A stretch of 64,000 nt of DNA from Mesobacillus subterraneus. GTDB lineage: Bacteria > Bacillota > Bacilli > Bacillales > Cytobacillaceae. Shown here one piece after another: positions 17,401 through 27,182 of the stretch (positions are counted from its first letter, which is position 1; the number at the start of each line of letters is the position of its first letter). The notes under the pieces were generated by a model, which was not told the DNA's origin, ran no database searches, and saw nothing but the letters and a program-made list of their open reading frames with translations. The DNA lies in contig NZ_JAMBOF010000011.1 in assembly GCF_023715485.1 (NCBI RefSeq), positions 1 through 64,000 of the forward strand, written 5' to 3'. The position numbers and the translations under genes are program-made.

Positions 17401-17630
17401 TATTGCTTTTTTCTGTCCCAGGCATGAAAATGCAACTGGGCAGCCTTCTTTGGTGTCATTGCTCCCATGGGTAGGATTAGGAAAAATAAGATTCAGATTG
17501 TTACTGGACAAATTTTTCTAATAAAAACTCAGCGTTTATTTCATACTACATAGGGAATGAGTACCGTATCAACCGAGGTCTGTATTGGGACAGCCTCGAT
17601 CAATTTTAAATAAATGAGGGAGGTAATCAG
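17401..17630 (+). other. 230 nt leader between S-box terminator and metK
   Basis: No ORF with a ribosome site and no second promoter that I can support. It contains a hairpin at 17575-17598 (GAGGTCTGT pairing with ACAGCCTC with one bulge) just upstream of the metK ribosome site GAGGGAGG. The hairpin lacks a T-run, so it is not a normal terminator. Confidence 0.4.
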
Positions 17631-18833
17631 ATGTCAACAAAACGTCGTTTGTTCACTTCTGAGTCAGTAACAGAAGGCCATCCGGATAAAATTTGCGATC
17701 AGATTTCTGACGCAATCTTGGATGCAATCCTTGCTAAGGATGCCAATGCTCGTGTTGCTGCTGAAACATCAGTTACTACGGGCCTTGTACTAGTTGCAGG
17801 GGAAATCACAACATCTACATACGTAGATATTCCAAAAATCGTTCGTGAAACGGTAAAGGAAATTGGTTATACTCGCGCTAAGTACGGCTTTGACTCTGAA
17901 ACTTGCGCAGTATTGACTTCTATTGACGAGCAGTCTGCTGATATCGCAATGGGTGTTGACCAGGCTCTTGAAGCTCGTGAAGGTCATATGTCAGATGAGG
18001 AAATCGAAGCAATCGGTGCTGGAGACCAGGGCTTGATGTTCGGTTTTGCATGCAACGAAACGAAAGAGCTTATGCCTCTTCCGATTTCATTGGCACACAA
18101 GATTTCACGCCGCCTGACTTTGGTGCGTAAGGAAGAAATCCTTCCATACCTTCGTCCCGATGGAAAAACTCAAGTAACAGTTGAATACGATGAGAACGAC
18201 AAGCCTGTCCGTATCGATACAATCGTTATTTCAACTCAGCACCATCCAGAGGTTTCACTTGAGCAAATCCAGCGCAACCTTAAAGAACATGTCATCAATC
18301 CTGTTGTACCAGCAGAATTGATCGATGAAAATACAAAATACTTCATCAACCCTACTGGCCGTTTCGTAATCGGCGGACCTCAGGGAGATGCAGGCTTGAC
18401 TGGCCGCAAAATCATCGTTGATACTTACGGCGGATACGCTCGCCACGGCGGCGGAGCATTCTCTGGTAAGGATCCTACAAAAGTTGACCGTTCAGCTGCA
18501 TATGCAGCACGTTACGTAGCGAAAAACATCGTAGCTGCAGGACTTGCTGAAAAAGTTGAAGTCCAGCTTGCATATGCTATCGGTGTTGCCCGTCCGGTAT
18601 CAATCTCTATCGATACTTTCGGAACTGGCAAAGTAAGCGAAGACGTATTGATCGATGTTGTAAATAACAACTTTGACCTTCGTCCAGCAGGCATCATCAA
18701 CATGCTTGACCTGCGCAAGCCGATCTACAAGCAAACTGCAGCATATGGACATTTCGGCCGTACTGATGTTGATCTTCCTTGGGAGCGCACAGACAAGGCA
18801 GAAGCATTACGCACACAAGCAGAAGGAAAATAA
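17631..18833 (+). CDS. metK: S-adenosylmethionine synthetase
   Basis: Makes SAM from methionine and ATP. The 400 residues carry [12 protein letters not shown] near the N-terminus, [12 protein letters not shown] and the P-loop-like GGGAFSGKD. Strong GAGGGAGG precedes the ATG. Controlled by the S-box upstream. The order pckA, metK, asnB is the same as in B. subtilis. Confidence 0.97.
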   Translation: MSTKRRLFTSESVTEGHPDKICDQISDAILDAILAKDANARVAAETSVTTGLVLVAGEITTSTYVDIPKIVRETVKEIGYTRAKYGFDSETCAVLTSIDEQSADIAMGVDQALEAREGHMSDEEIEAIGAGDQGLMFGFACNETKELMPLPISLAHKISRRLTLVRKEEILPYLRPDGKTQVTVEYDENDKPVRIDTIVISTQHHPEVSLEQIQRNLKEHVINPVVPAELIDENTKYFINPTGRFVIGGPQGDAGLTGRKIIVDTYGGYARHGGGAFSGKDPTKVDRSAAYAARYVAKNIVAAGLAEKVEVQLAYAIGVARPVSISIDTFGTGKVSEDVLIDVVNNNFDLRPAGIINMLDLRKPIYKQTAAYGHFGRTDVDLPWERTDKAEALRTQAEGK

Positions 18834-18839
18834 GAAGCA

Positions 18840-18876
18840 AAAGGGAGTTGCATAGAAATATGTAACTCCCTTTATT
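18840..18876 (+). terminator. Terminator of metK
   Basis: AAAGGGAGTT pairs with AACTCCCTTT over a 14 nt loop, then TTTATTGTTTT. Confidence 0.8.
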
Positions 18877-19197
18877 GTTTTCCGTCTAATCAGAGAAGAA
18901 TAAAAGCAAGTCACATGGTGCTTGCACCTGTTTCAAGTTTGCTTATGGACCAAAAGGTGTAAAATAGAGTATTACCTTAATTTTCCCTTAGTTTTTACTG
19001 CAAATTTTTTGCGTTTAATGGTAGTATTAGATGGTATGTTTTTTAAGAGGAGCTAGTAAAGATTATTGTTGAGTTTGCCAGTATCTTGATTGGACCGCCT
19101 GAAGCGGAAATCAGCAGGTAAGTTTAACAAAGGTTAAGTATGAGATGAGTAAACAAAACAATAAATTTTTCTTGAAATGGAGTAGGTGAAGTACATA
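18877..19197. other. Non-coding stretch upstream of asnB with a repeat relic
   Basis: No supported gene. At about 19098-19132 CCTGAAGCGGAAATCAGCAGG followed by TTTAACA resembles the right half of the element at 26630-26700, so I read it as a truncated relic of the same Bacillus-type repeat. A short inverted segment (CAAGTCACATGGTGCTTG) lies at about 18907-18926. Confidence 0.4.
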
Positions 19198-21102
19198 ATG
19201 TGTGGCTTTATCGGTTGTGTACATGAAAAAGCACAGGAATTCAGCAGCGATCAAAAGCAGCTGTTTAAAAATATGAATGATATCATTACCCACCGTGGAC
19301 CGGATGATGATGGGTATTTTTATGATGAGCATATCCAGTTTGGCTTCCGCCGTCTGAGCATCATTGACATTGAAGCTGGACACCAGCCTTTAACCTATGA
19401 AAATGAACGATACTGGATCATTTTCAATGGTGAAATCTATAACTATCTTGAACTTCGCGAAGAGTTGATTGAAGAAGGGCTCAAATTCGAAACACACTCT
19501 GATACAGAAGTAATCATTGCCCTGTACAGCCATATGAAAGAGCAGGCTGTTGACAAACTGCGCGGTATGTTCGCGTTTGTCATTTGGGATAAACAGGAAC
19601 AGATTCTTTACGGTGCACGTGACCACTTCGGCATTAAGCCATTCTTCTATTTTGAAGATGGAGACCGTACTTTTTTTGGATCAGAAAAGAAGAGCATCCT
19701 GCTGGCATTAGAAAATGATGTTCTTGATTACAAGGCTTTACAGCACTATTTGACGTATCAATTCGTTCCAGAACCAAATACAATGTCCGAAGGAATCTAC
19801 AAGCTAGAGCCAGGGCATTATTTTACAAAGAAAATCGGTTCACCAATGGAGATCAAGCGCTATTGGAAGGCAAGCTTTTCGCCAATCCATAAAACTGAAG
19901 ATGAATTCACGAAGGAAATTAGAGATGTGTTATTCGAATCAGTGAAGATGCACATGCGCAGTGATGTGCCGGTTGGTTCTTTCCTTTCAGGCGGTATCGA
20001 CTCTTCGATCATCGCTTCGATTGCCAAGCAGTACCACCCTGCAATCAAGACATTCTCGGTTGGATTCGAACAAAACGGATTCAGCGAAATTGATGTCGCA
20101 AAAGAAACGGCTGACAAACTTGGTGTTGAAAACATCAGCTATGTGATCAGTCCGCAAGAATATATGGATGAACTTCCGAAAATCATGTGGCATATGGATG
20201 ATCCGCTAGCCGACCCGGCAGCTATACCTTTGTATTTCGTTGCCCGCGAAGCAAGGAAGCATGTTACGGTTGTGCTTTCCGGTGAAGGTGCCGATGAATT
20301 GTTCGGAGGCTATAATATTTACCGTGAACCTCAGGACCTTGAAGTGTTCAACAAAATTCCACGGGTTGGTAAGTTAATGCTGAATGTCATAGCAAAGATG
20401 ATGCCTGAGGGAATGAAGGGTAAGAGCTTCATTGAACGCGGCGTGACGCCGATGGAAGAACGCTATATCGGCAACGCGAAAATGTTCTCGGAAAAAGAGA
20501 AGAGCGAGCTTCTGCATGTTTACAATGACCAGTATGATTACAGAGATATAACGAAGCCTCTTTATAAACAGAGCAGAGGGTACGATCCTGTGGATACGAT
20601 GCAATACATCGATATCCACACATGGATGCGCGGCGATATTTTATTGAAGGCTGATAAAATGACGATGGCTCACTCACTTGAGCTTCGCGTTCCATTCCTT
20701 GACAAGGTTGTATTTGAAACAGCTTCTAAGATTCCAACAAGCTTAAAGACTGCTAATAATACAACTAAGTATATTTTGCGTAAAGCAGCCGAAGGTGTTG
20801 TACCTGACCATGTGCTTACACGCAAAAAACTTGGTTTCCCAGTGCCAATCCGCCACTGGCTGAAGGATGAAATGAACGAGTGGGCAAAGAACATCATCAA
20901 GGAAAGCAATACAGAACATTTGATCAATAAAGCTTATTTACTGAAGCTGCTCGATGACCACTGCCAGAATAAGGCTGACAACAGCCGTAAAATCTGGACT
21001 GTGCTAATGTTCATGATGTGGCATGATGTTTATGTCGAAAAAAAATACTCCTTCCAGAAGGAGTATGAAGCACAGAGAGTATTACAATCGTTAAAAGGGT
21101 AA
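19198..21102 (+). CDS. asnB: Asparagine synthetase (glutamine-hydrolysing)
   Basis: Makes asparagine from aspartate, glutamine and ATP. The true start is the ATG at 19198 since the mature enzyme must begin Met-Cys, with Cys2 as the glutaminase nucleophile (MCGFIGC). The second domain has the synthetase P-loop SGGIDSS. The 634-residue length matches B. subtilis AsnB (632). AGGTGA lies 8 nt upstream. Confidence 0.96.
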   Translation: MCGFIGCVHEKAQEFSSDQKQLFKNMNDIITHRGPDDDGYFYDEHIQFGFRRLSIIDIEAGHQPLTYENERYWIIFNGEIYNYLELREELIEEGLKFETHSDTEVIIALYSHMKEQAVDKLRGMFAFVIWDKQEQILYGARDHFGIKPFFYFEDGDRTFFGSEKKSILLALENDVLDYKALQHYLTYQFVPEPNTMSEGIYKLEPGHYFTKKIGSPMEIKRYWKASFSPIHKTEDEFTKEIRDVLFESVKMHMRSDVPVGSFLSGGIDSSIIASIAKQYHPAIKTFSVGFEQNGFSEIDVAKETADKLGVENISYVISPQEYMDELPKIMWHMDDPLADPAAIPLYFVAREARKHVTVVLSGEGADELFGGYNIYREPQDLEVFNKIPRVGKLMLNVIAKMMPEGMKGKSFIERGVTPMEERYIGNAKMFSEKEKSELLHVYNDQYDYRDITKPLYKQSRGYDPVDTMQYIDIHTWMRGDILLKADKMTMAHSLELRVPFLDKVVFETASKIPTSLKTANNTTKYILRKAAEGVVPDHVLTRKKLGFPVPIRHWLKDEMNEWAKNIIKESNTEHLINKAYLLKLLDDHCQNKADNSRKIWTVLMFMMWHDVYVEKKYSFQKEYEAQRVLQSLKG

Positions 21103-21120
21103 AAGGCTCTTTCTAAAAAG

Positions 21121-21999
21121 TTAATTTGGTAGATAGGTGATTGCCTGACTTCCCATCTGCACCCATGCTTCTACAAATTCATGCATGGGTGCTTTTTTAT
21201 TTTTCTCGCCAGTCAGGGGATCATTGAAATAGACAAACTCGTTATCATACCCTGTTAGCAAAACAGAGTGTTCCTTGGTTGTGACCTTGACCTCGCCGTT
21301 AGGTGTGTACCAGGTCTGGAAAAAGCTCTCATCCAATTTTTTATATTCGGTATTGATGATGACCCAGACTGGACGGCTGTCCGATAGATGGATTTTCAGC
21401 TCCTGGAAGTCAGCACCCGTCAGGTCTTCGATTTTTCTGGGCAGATATTTTTCCGCCAGCTCGGCAATTGGTTCATGATAGACGCCAAGGCCGGGCTGGG
21501 TGTATGTATACATATTGCCGACAAAGCCTTCATGCGGGTCGCCAAAATAGATTTTTCCATCTGCGAGCTTGTACTCTGCTGGATTTTTCTTTACTTCTTT
21601 GGCAAGTGTCAGCTTGTCCACCGATAGTCCATTGTATTGCAGGAGCATGGCGAGGCTTGTGACCTCGCATCCACGTGGAAGCTCAGGCATTTGCCAGATG
21701 GTTGGAGCATCTAATAAAACGTGGTCTTTAATCGGGATAATTTCGGCCTGATAGTCTTCTTTTACCGTAAGAGCCGAACTGGCTTCGGGTGCGTCAAGCC
21801 AGTGCTTTACCGAATGGACCGCTTTGGCGACATGGGCAGCCTGCAGGTTTTCCAGCAAGAAAGCACCAGCGACAGATGTAAAAACAAGCAGGAACATCAT
21901 GATCGACTTTTTCATGCTATTTTGTTTTCGGATTAACAGAAAAAACAAGACGAGCAGCGGCATAATGGCCGCGATTGATAAATATAATGTGTTCATCAT
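21121..21999 (-). CDS. C39-family cysteine peptidase-like membrane protein
   Basis: A protein of 292 residues with two N-terminal hydrophobic segments (about 4-23 and 32-50) and an extracellular Peptidase_C39_2 domain. The catalytic Cys is in PRGCEVTSLAMLLQY, the His in KEHSVLLTGYD and the Asn/Asp in VYFNDPL. Related Bacillus proteins (YvpB-type) are uncharacterised; this family differs from ABC-fused C39 bacteriocin peptidases since no transporter domain is present. It stands between asnB and ytoA, transcribed leftwards. Confidence 0.82.
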   Translation of the reverse strand: MMNTLYLSIAAIMPLLVLFFLLIRKQNSMKKSIMMFLLVFTSVAGAFLLENLQAAHVAKAVHSVKHWLDAPEASSALTVKEDYQAEIIPIKDHVLLDAPTIWQMPELPRGCEVTSLAMLLQYNGLSVDKLTLAKEVKKNPAEYKLADGKIYFGDPHEGFVGNMYTYTQPGLGVYHEPIAELAEKYLPRKIEDLTGADFQELKIHLSDSRPVWVIINTEYKKLDESFFQTWYTPNGEVKVTTKEHSVLLTGYDNEFVYFNDPLTGEKNKKAPMHEFVEAWVQMGSQAITYLPN

Positions 22000-22101
22000 C
22001 CATCACCTGTCCGTCCGCATAATTAAATTTACATTAGGGTATAGTATATAAATTAATATCGGATTTTTAACGGATTTGTTAAGTGATGGTTTTGAATGAT
22101 A

Positions 22102-22626
22102 TTACCCTTCGTTCTTCTGCTGCAACGCTTTATAATACTGTCCTTTTTCCGCGTACTCTCGTGAGATCCGCTCCATGTCACGGATGTCGTCTTCATTCAA
22201 CTCCCTGATGACTTTAGCAGGCCTTCCAAAAGCAAGGGTGTTTGGCGGAATCTTTTTTCCCTGCGGAACAAGGCTTCCAGCTCCGATAAAAGCGCCTTCG
22301 CCGATTTCAGCCTGGTCGAGAACGATGGAACCCATTCCAATCAACGCTTTCTTGCGGATGATACAGCTGTGAAGGATGACCTGGTGGCCAACCGTCACCT
22401 CATCCTCAAGGATAAGCGGATTGTTTGGGCTTTGATGAAGGACAGAATTATCCTGGATATTAACTTTGTTTCCGATGATCGTTGGAGCGACATCACCACG
22501 GATGGAGGTATTGAACCAGACACTTGATTCTTCGCCAATTTCAACTTCGCCAGTGATGGTTACATAGTCCGCAATAAATGCGGAATCAGCTATTTTAGGT
22601 GATTTGCCTTTGTATTGATAGATCAT
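22102..22626 (-). CDS. ytoA: Gamma-carbonic anhydrase-like hexapeptide protein YtoA
   Basis: A left-handed beta-helix protein of 174 residues built from hexapeptide repeats (GEVEIGEESSVW, then VGHQVILHSCIIRKKALIGMGS). The histidines in LHQS, VGHQV and LHSC fit the gamma-class zinc ligands. Whether it has carbonic anhydrase activity is unknown. The ATG at 22626 (MIYQYKG) follows CAGGAGTG by about 8 nt; an upstream GTG at 22635 overlaps that site. Confidence 0.88.
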   Translation of the reverse strand: MIYQYKGKSPKIADSAFIADYVTITGEVEIGEESSVWFNTSIRGDVAPTIIGNKVNIQDNSVLHQSPNNPLILEDEVTVGHQVILHSCIIRKKALIGMGSIVLDQAEIGEGAFIGAGSLVPQGKKIPPNTLAFGRPAKVIRELNEDDIRDMERISREYAEKGQYYKALQQKNEG

Positions 22627-22740
22627 TGAGCACACTCCTGAACAAAATAGATTTAATTGAATGCTTTCATTTTCATTTTTAACTAATTATATATTATAGT
22701 TCTTTTAAAGAAAGAAAAAGTGTTAACGGGGGGAATGGTC

Positions 22741-23544
22741 ATGTGGAAATGGGAGGCTGACGGAGAAGCTAAGGCTGTGATCGTGATGGTCCATGGAGCG
22801 CTCGAGCATCATCGCCGATACGGCTGGCTGATCGAAATGTGGCGTTCATCAGGTTTTCATGTCATTATGGGTGATCTTCCAGGTCAGGGAATGACAACAA
22901 GAGCGAACCGTGGCCATATTGAGTCATTTGATGAATATATCAGTGAAGTTAAAGAGTGGATAGAGGCAGCCTATGATTTTGACCTGCCAGTGTTTTTATT
23001 GGGGCATAGCATGGGCGGACTTATAGCGATCAGGATGCTGCAGGAGGAACGAGTAGAGCTTGCCGGTCTCATCCTGTCATCTCCTTGCCTTGGTCTTGTC
23101 ACTTATCCTTCAAAAATGCTCAATATGCTTTCGCATGGGCTGAATGTTATTGTGCCAACTTTAAGAATGTCTGCTGGCTTGACTGTTGATATGGCGACGA
23201 GGAACGAGGATGTCAGGGCAGTCGACGTGAATGATTCGCTGTATATCACGAAAGTATCAATCAGATGGTATCGTGAGCTGATCGCAGCAATGGAGCTAGC
23301 ATTTGAAAATATGGATATAATACAGGATGTACCAACCTTGCTGATACAGGGTGGAGACGACAAGATCGTCGACAAACGGTCTGTGAAAGAATGGTTCAAT
23401 CAGGCTCCATTGTCTGAAAAGCGATTTAAAGAATGGCCGAAGTGTTACCATGAAGTCTTCAATGAACCTGAACGTGAAGAGATATTTGATTATGCCCATG
23501 ATTTTGTCATGAGCCAGCTCAAGGCAATTGGATACGTCTATTAA
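22741..23544 (+). CDS. ytpA: Phospholipase/monoacylglycerol lipase-like hydrolase YtpA
   Basis: An alpha/beta hydrolase of about 267 residues; B. subtilis YtpA is reported as a lysophospholipase involved in making the lysophospholipid antibiotic bacilysocin. Features: VHGALEHHRRYGWL (oxyanion side), nucleophile LGHSMGG, Asp in QGGDDKIVD, His in CYHEVFNEPE. The ATG at 22741 (MWKWEADG) gives the best spacing to GGGGGG; ATGs at 22735 and upstream are less likely. Followed by a repeat element, then ytpB. Confidence 0.9.
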   Translation: MWKWEADGEAKAVIVMVHGALEHHRRYGWLIEMWRSSGFHVIMGDLPGQGMTTRANRGHIESFDEYISEVKEWIEAAYDFDLPVFLLGHSMGGLIAIRMLQEERVELAGLILSSPCLGLVTYPSKMLNMLSHGLNVIVPTLRMSAGLTVDMATRNEDVRAVDVNDSLYITKVSIRWYRELIAAMELAFENMDIIQDVPTLLIQGGDDKIVDKRSVKEWFNQAPLSEKRFKEWPKCYHEVFNEPEREEIFDYAHDFVMSQLKAIGYVY

Positions 23545-23683
23545 GGACATTTTTCGCATTGATTGTTGGCTTTCGTGTCAAGCTTTCATCCCGCTTATGC
23601 TTTTTGGATTCATGCTCTAATCGAGAAGTTTCTGAACCATGTATGTATGAAAAATGAAAGCAATAAAGTATACGAAAAGAGCC
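23545..23683 (+). repeat. Copy of the dispersed MITE-like element between ytpA and ytpB
   Basis: It runs from GGACATTTTTCGCATTGATTG to TATACGAAAAGAGCC and keeps the internal TTTCATCCCGC block and AAAGCAA-AAAGTA end. It begins directly after the ytpA TAA stop, as the copy at 8573-8710 does after ytzI. Confidence 0.75.
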
Positions 23684-23710
23684 GTATTAAGAAAGGGTGA
23701 AGGTGTATAC

Positions 23711-24805
23711 ATGTTGATTCCATCAATGCCGATCAGTTTAATGTATCGTGTATACAAACAAGTTCTGCCGCAAGTACACCGGGAGCTCGCATACTGGAAA
23801 AGCAGGGCTGAGGAGATTCCCAACCCTGAACTCAGGAGACAGGCCCTTGCCAGCATCGAACACAAGACGTTCCACTGCGAGGGCGGGGCGATTTTGAGTC
23901 TGACGGCAAAAGGAAATTATAAACTGGCGATCCGTTTTATTGTTGCTTACCAGACAATCAGTGACTATCTCGATAACCTTTGTGATCGCAGCACCTCATT
24001 GGATCCTGCCGATTTTGCGGCACTCCATGAATCAATGGCAGATTCACTTATCCTCGGCAGCCAGCTGAAAAATTACTACCGGGAACGCGAAGAACAGAAT
24101 GACGGAGGCTATCTGTTAGAGCTCGTTACCGTCTGCCGGGAGGTATTGGAAGAACTAGATAATTATCGACACATCCAGGAGCATTTGGCTGAGCTTTGCA
24201 ATTATTATTGTGATCTGCAAATCCATAAACATGTTGAAGTCAAGGAACGCGTACCAAGACTGCAAACATGGTTCGACGGACACCGTGAAGATATCCCAGA
24301 GATGGAATGGTATGAGTTTTCAGCATGCACAGGATCGACACTGGGAATTTTCTGCCTTGTATCCTACGCACTGCGTGATGATTTCAAGCCAGAATACGCC
24401 GACAGCATACGGAATGGTTACTTTCCATACATACAAGGTCTTCATATACTGCTTGATTATTTCATCGACCAGGAAGAAGACCGAGCAGGCGGCGATCTGA
24501 ACTTCTGCTTCTACTACGAAAATGAAGAAGCACTTTTCGAACGGTTGAGACATTTTGTTGAACACGCAGATTACCATACCGCCAAACTTCCGCACCAACG
24601 ATTCCATAAGCTGATCAACCGCGGGCTGCTTGGAGTTTATCTATCAGACGAAAAAGTAAGACACCAGGAAAGAATCAGGAAGCTAGCCAAGGAAATGATC
24701 AAAACAGGCGGACCAGTCAGCTATTTCTTTTATATAAATGGACGAGCCTACCGTTCACTGCAAAAGTGGGTACCATCAGGACTCGTAAGGGCTTTTATAA
24801 AATAG
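23711..24805 (+). CDS. ytpB: Tetraprenyl-beta-curcumene synthase YtpB
   Basis: A large terpene cyclase (DUF2600) that in B. subtilis converts heptaprenyl or related diphosphates to tetraprenyl-beta-curcumene, precursor of sesquarterpenes (sporulenes). The 364 residues are alpha-helical with Asp-rich motifs, DYLDNLCD and DYFIDQEED, suited to metal-diphosphate binding. The start at 23711 follows GAAAGGGTGAAGG; a longer ATG at 23654 lies within the repeat. Terminator follows. Confidence 0.9.
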   Translation: MLIPSMPISLMYRVYKQVLPQVHRELAYWKSRAEEIPNPELRRQALASIEHKTFHCEGGAILSLTAKGNYKLAIRFIVAYQTISDYLDNLCDRSTSLDPADFAALHESMADSLILGSQLKNYYREREEQNDGGYLLELVTVCREVLEELDNYRHIQEHLAELCNYYCDLQIHKHVEVKERVPRLQTWFDGHREDIPEMEWYEFSACTGSTLGIFCLVSYALRDDFKPEYADSIRNGYFPYIQGLHILLDYFIDQEEDRAGGDLNFCFYYENEEALFERLRHFVEHADYHTAKLPHQRFHKLINRGLLGVYLSDEKVRHQERIRKLAKEMIKTGGPVSYFFYINGRAYRSLQKWVPSGLVRAFIK

Positions 24806-24814
24806 TGGATGACG

Positions 24815-24848
24815 AACAGCCAGGAGCTTTGCTCCTGGCTGTTTTTAT
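24815..24848 (+). terminator. Terminator of ytpB
   Basis: A perfect 13 bp stem, AACAGCCAGGAGC with GCTCCTGGCTGTT, over TTT, followed by T-rich sequence. Confidence 0.93.
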
Positions 24849-24907
24849 TGTTCTTAGGAAATTATAAAATTATTTAGTTGAGGATAACTACATGTAGTAT
24901 TCTTAAT

Positions 24908-25024
24908 CCAGCTCCAGCGCCTAGCCCCTCGAGTCGCTTCGGTCCGCCCAATGAAGTCAAAGAGCGACTTCACCGGTCGGCCCTCCAGCGCTTGTCGGGG
25001 CTGAACGAGGCGCTTGCGCTTTTT
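24908..25024 (+). repeat. 117 bp structured dispersed repeat, copy 1
   Basis: Nearly identical to 62384-62500. It starts CCAGCTCCAGCGCCTAGCCCC and ends GGCGCTTGCGCTTTT; the ends pair (AGCGCCTAGCCCC with GGGGCTGAACGAGGCGCT) and there is an inner hairpin AGTCGCT/AGCGACT. GC is far above the flanks. This type of repeat is widespread in Bacillaceae genomes. Confidence 0.9.
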
Positions 25025-25056
25025 GTTCATTGGTTATTAGTTTTCGCAAAATCACA

Positions 25057-25629
25057 TTACCTTTTTTCAATCGCAATAATGAATGGCGGATTGTTTTTTT
25101 GATTCAGAAATTTGTATTCAAGGACGTGTGCCACATTTTGGTCCAAGGATTTTACATAGCGGAGCAAATACTCACGCTCAACCTTGCCTTCCGGGTGACC
25201 GTGATAAATGACAATCACGATGATGCCCTCTGGAGCCATTAGTTCTAACAGCTGGTCGATTGCATCGATTGTTGTTTGCGGAACGGTTACGATATTTTTA
25301 TCTCCGCCGGGCAAGTATCCAAGATTGAAAATCGCTCCGGAAACTTTTCCGAAATGAAGCGGCGGGATCCATTCAGACATGTTTTCATGGCCAGTGTGGA
25401 AAAGTGTTACACGGTCTTGCAGGTCATGTTCCCTGAGCTTAGATTTACAGGACATAAGAGCTTCGTCCTGGATGTCAAAGCCATAAATCCTGCCTGATGT
25501 GCCGACCAAATTGGCTAAATATATTGTGTCGTGTCCGTTTCCGACTGTTGCGTCCACCGCGATATCTCCTGGTTTAACAGCCAGTTCCAGAAGGTTCCTT
25601 GCAAATGGTAGTATCCTTTCAAGCTTCAT
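25057..25629 (-). CDS. ytqB: tRNA-modifying SAM methyltransferase YtqB (MnmM)
   Basis: A class I Rossmann methyltransferase of 190 residues. Motif I is DATVGNGHDT; NLGYLPGGDK forms the catalytic NPPY-like region. B. subtilis YtqB has been identified as MnmM, which methylates nm5s2U34 in tRNA. The gene starts 11 bp inside the end of ytqA, so they are translationally coupled. The pairing with the radical SAM enzyme supports the tRNA wobble-uridine role. Confidence 0.88.
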   Translation of the reverse strand: MKLERILPFARNLLELAVKPGDIAVDATVGNGHDTIYLANLVGTSGRIYGFDIQDEALMSCKSKLREHDLQDRVTLFHTGHENMSEWIPPLHFGKVSGAIFNLGYLPGGDKNIVTVPQTTIDAIDQLLELMAPEGIIVIVIYHGHPEGKVEREYLLRYVKSLDQNVAHVLEYKFLNQKNNPPFIIAIEKR

Positions 25630-26593
25630 TCTTAATCACCACTTTATTTCCTGAAAAAAATTTCCCCTGCCAGCTATTACGCTGTTTCATTTCCTTATCA
25701 ATCGCATTCAACACTTCCCATTTATTTACACTCCACATCGGGCCGACCATCAGTTCAATTGGACCGTCACCTGTGATCCGGTGAATGATCATTTCGGGAG
25801 GGAGGATTTCTAACTGGTCGCATACGAGTTTTACATAATCCTCAAATGATAAAAATTCCAACAGTCCTTTTTCATACTGTTTCACCATCGGGGTACCCTT
25901 CAGTAAATGAAGAAGATGGATCTTGATTCCCTGGACGTCGAGTTTAGCGACTTCCCTCGCAGTTTCCATCATCATTTCAGGAGTTTCCAGCGGCAGGCCA
26001 TTAATGATATGGGAGCAAACCCTGATTCCATGCTTGCGGAGCTTGTCCACACCATTTTTATATGTCTCATAATCATGGGCGCGGTTGATTAAGTTTGCCG
26101 TTTTTTCATGGACGGTCTGAAGGCCAAGTTCGACCCATAAATATGTCCTCTCGTTTAGTTCAGCAAGGTATTCAACGACGTCATCTGGCAGGCAATCCGG
26201 CCTGGTCGCGATTGAAAGGCCAACAACACCTTCCTCATTTAAAACGGGTTCGTATTTTTCACGCAATACCTCTACCGGTGCATGAGTATTGGTGAATGCC
26301 TGGAAATAAGCCATATATTTGCCGTCTTTCCATTTTGTATGCATTTTTTCTTTTATCTTGCTGAATTGTGTGCCTAGGTCTTCCACTCTGTCACCAGCAA
26401 AATCACCTGAACCAGCTGCACTGCAAAAAGTACAGCCGCCATGTGCTACCGTGCCATCACGATTCGGGCAGTCGAAGCCGCCATCAAGTGCTACCTTGAA
26501 GACTTTATGGCCAAAATGGTTACGCAGGTGGTAATTCCACGTATGGTAACGTTTATCATCTGTTGCATATGGAAAAGGGTTGGCCATAGACAT
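25619..26593 (-). CDS. ytqA: Radical SAM protein YtqA (MnmL), tRNA wobble modification
   Basis: A radical SAM enzyme of the TIGR01212 family, about 324 residues. The iron-sulfur motif appears as CPNRDGTVAHGGCTFC (a spaced CxnCxxC, typical of this branch). In B. subtilis it acts with YtqB in the terminal steps of U34 modification. The start at 26593 (MSMANPFPY) follows CTAAGGAGGT; the longer frame to 26722 crosses a repeat and is rejected. Operon: ytqA-ytqB. Confidence 0.88.
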   Translation of the reverse strand: MSMANPFPYATDDKRYHTWNYHLRNHFGHKVFKVALDGGFDCPNRDGTVAHGGCTFCSAAGSGDFAGDRVEDLGTQFSKIKEKMHTKWKDGKYMAYFQAFTNTHAPVEVLREKYEPVLNEEGVVGLSIATRPDCLPDDVVEYLAELNERTYLWVELGLQTVHEKTANLINRAHDYETYKNGVDKLRKHGIRVCSHIINGLPLETPEMMMETAREVAKLDVQGIKIHLLHLLKGTPMVKQYEKGLLEFLSFEDYVKLVCDQLEILPPEMIIHRITGDGPIELMVGPMWSVNKWEVLNAIDKEMKQRNSWQGKFFSGNKVVIKNEA

Positions 26594-26629
26594 GCCAGAT
26601 ACCTCCTTAGGGCTTCGGTCTTTAAATAG

Positions 26630-26700
26630 GTGGCTCTGTTGATTGGGAGTTGAAAGCGAATAGCCTGCAGCGGAAATCACAGCCAGGTTAACAGAGCCAC
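26630..26700. repeat. 71 bp element with 11 bp perfect terminal inverted repeats
   Basis: GTGGCTCTGTT at the left end and AACAGAGCCAC at the right are exact inverted repeats. The interior has CTGCAGCGGAAATCAC, familiar from a longer repeat common in Bacillus genomes. It lies between ytqA and ytzC and looks like an internal-deletion derivative. Confidence 0.7.
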
Positions 26701-26902
26701 ATAGATAAAAAAATTGTACCACTTAGAATACGTTATTCCAATTGCAAAAAGATTACAAAATTGAACATTAAAAAGTGGTTCAAGGCCGCCCAGATAATTG
26801 GAATGATTAAACATTGATAAAAACGTGATAGGAAAAAGCATTGTGAACAAAATAAAGAAGAAGCAGACTTTGCTTCAGGATCAAGTAAAGGAGGGTCTAA
26901 TA

Positions 26903-27166
26903 TTGGCTACACGTCAATCGGTTGACCAGCTACTTCAGCAATGTGAGGATGCAATCAATCTAGCCCAGGAGCAATACAAAAATGCCAGCATGCAGCAGCA
27001 TTACAATGATGGCGACTTTACGAATGCCTTGCAAGCTCTTGAAGACGCTTATAATGATCTTGCCAAGCTTGCCTTCAGTGCAAACGCGCAGCAGCGCGAC
27101 CAGTTACACAGAATGAGGCTGCAGCTGCAGCAGGTACAAAACAATATGATTTTGCTTGATCATTAA
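26903..27166 (+). CDS. ytzC: DUF2524 protein YtzC
   Basis: An 87-residue helical protein (ATRQSVDQLLQQCEDA...RMRLQLQQVQNNMIL) matching Bacillus YtzC; function unknown. The start is TTG at 26903 with AAGGAGG 8 nt upstream; the ATG at 26825 would place that ribosome site inside the gene and gives an N-terminus unlike the family. Probably co-transcribed with the next small gene. Confidence 0.85.
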   Translation: MATRQSVDQLLQQCEDAINLAQEQYKNASMQQHYNDGDFTNALQALEDAYNDLAKLAFSANAQQRDQLHRMRLQLQQVQNNMILLDH

Positions 27167-27182
27167 ACGGGAGGGAAAAACC

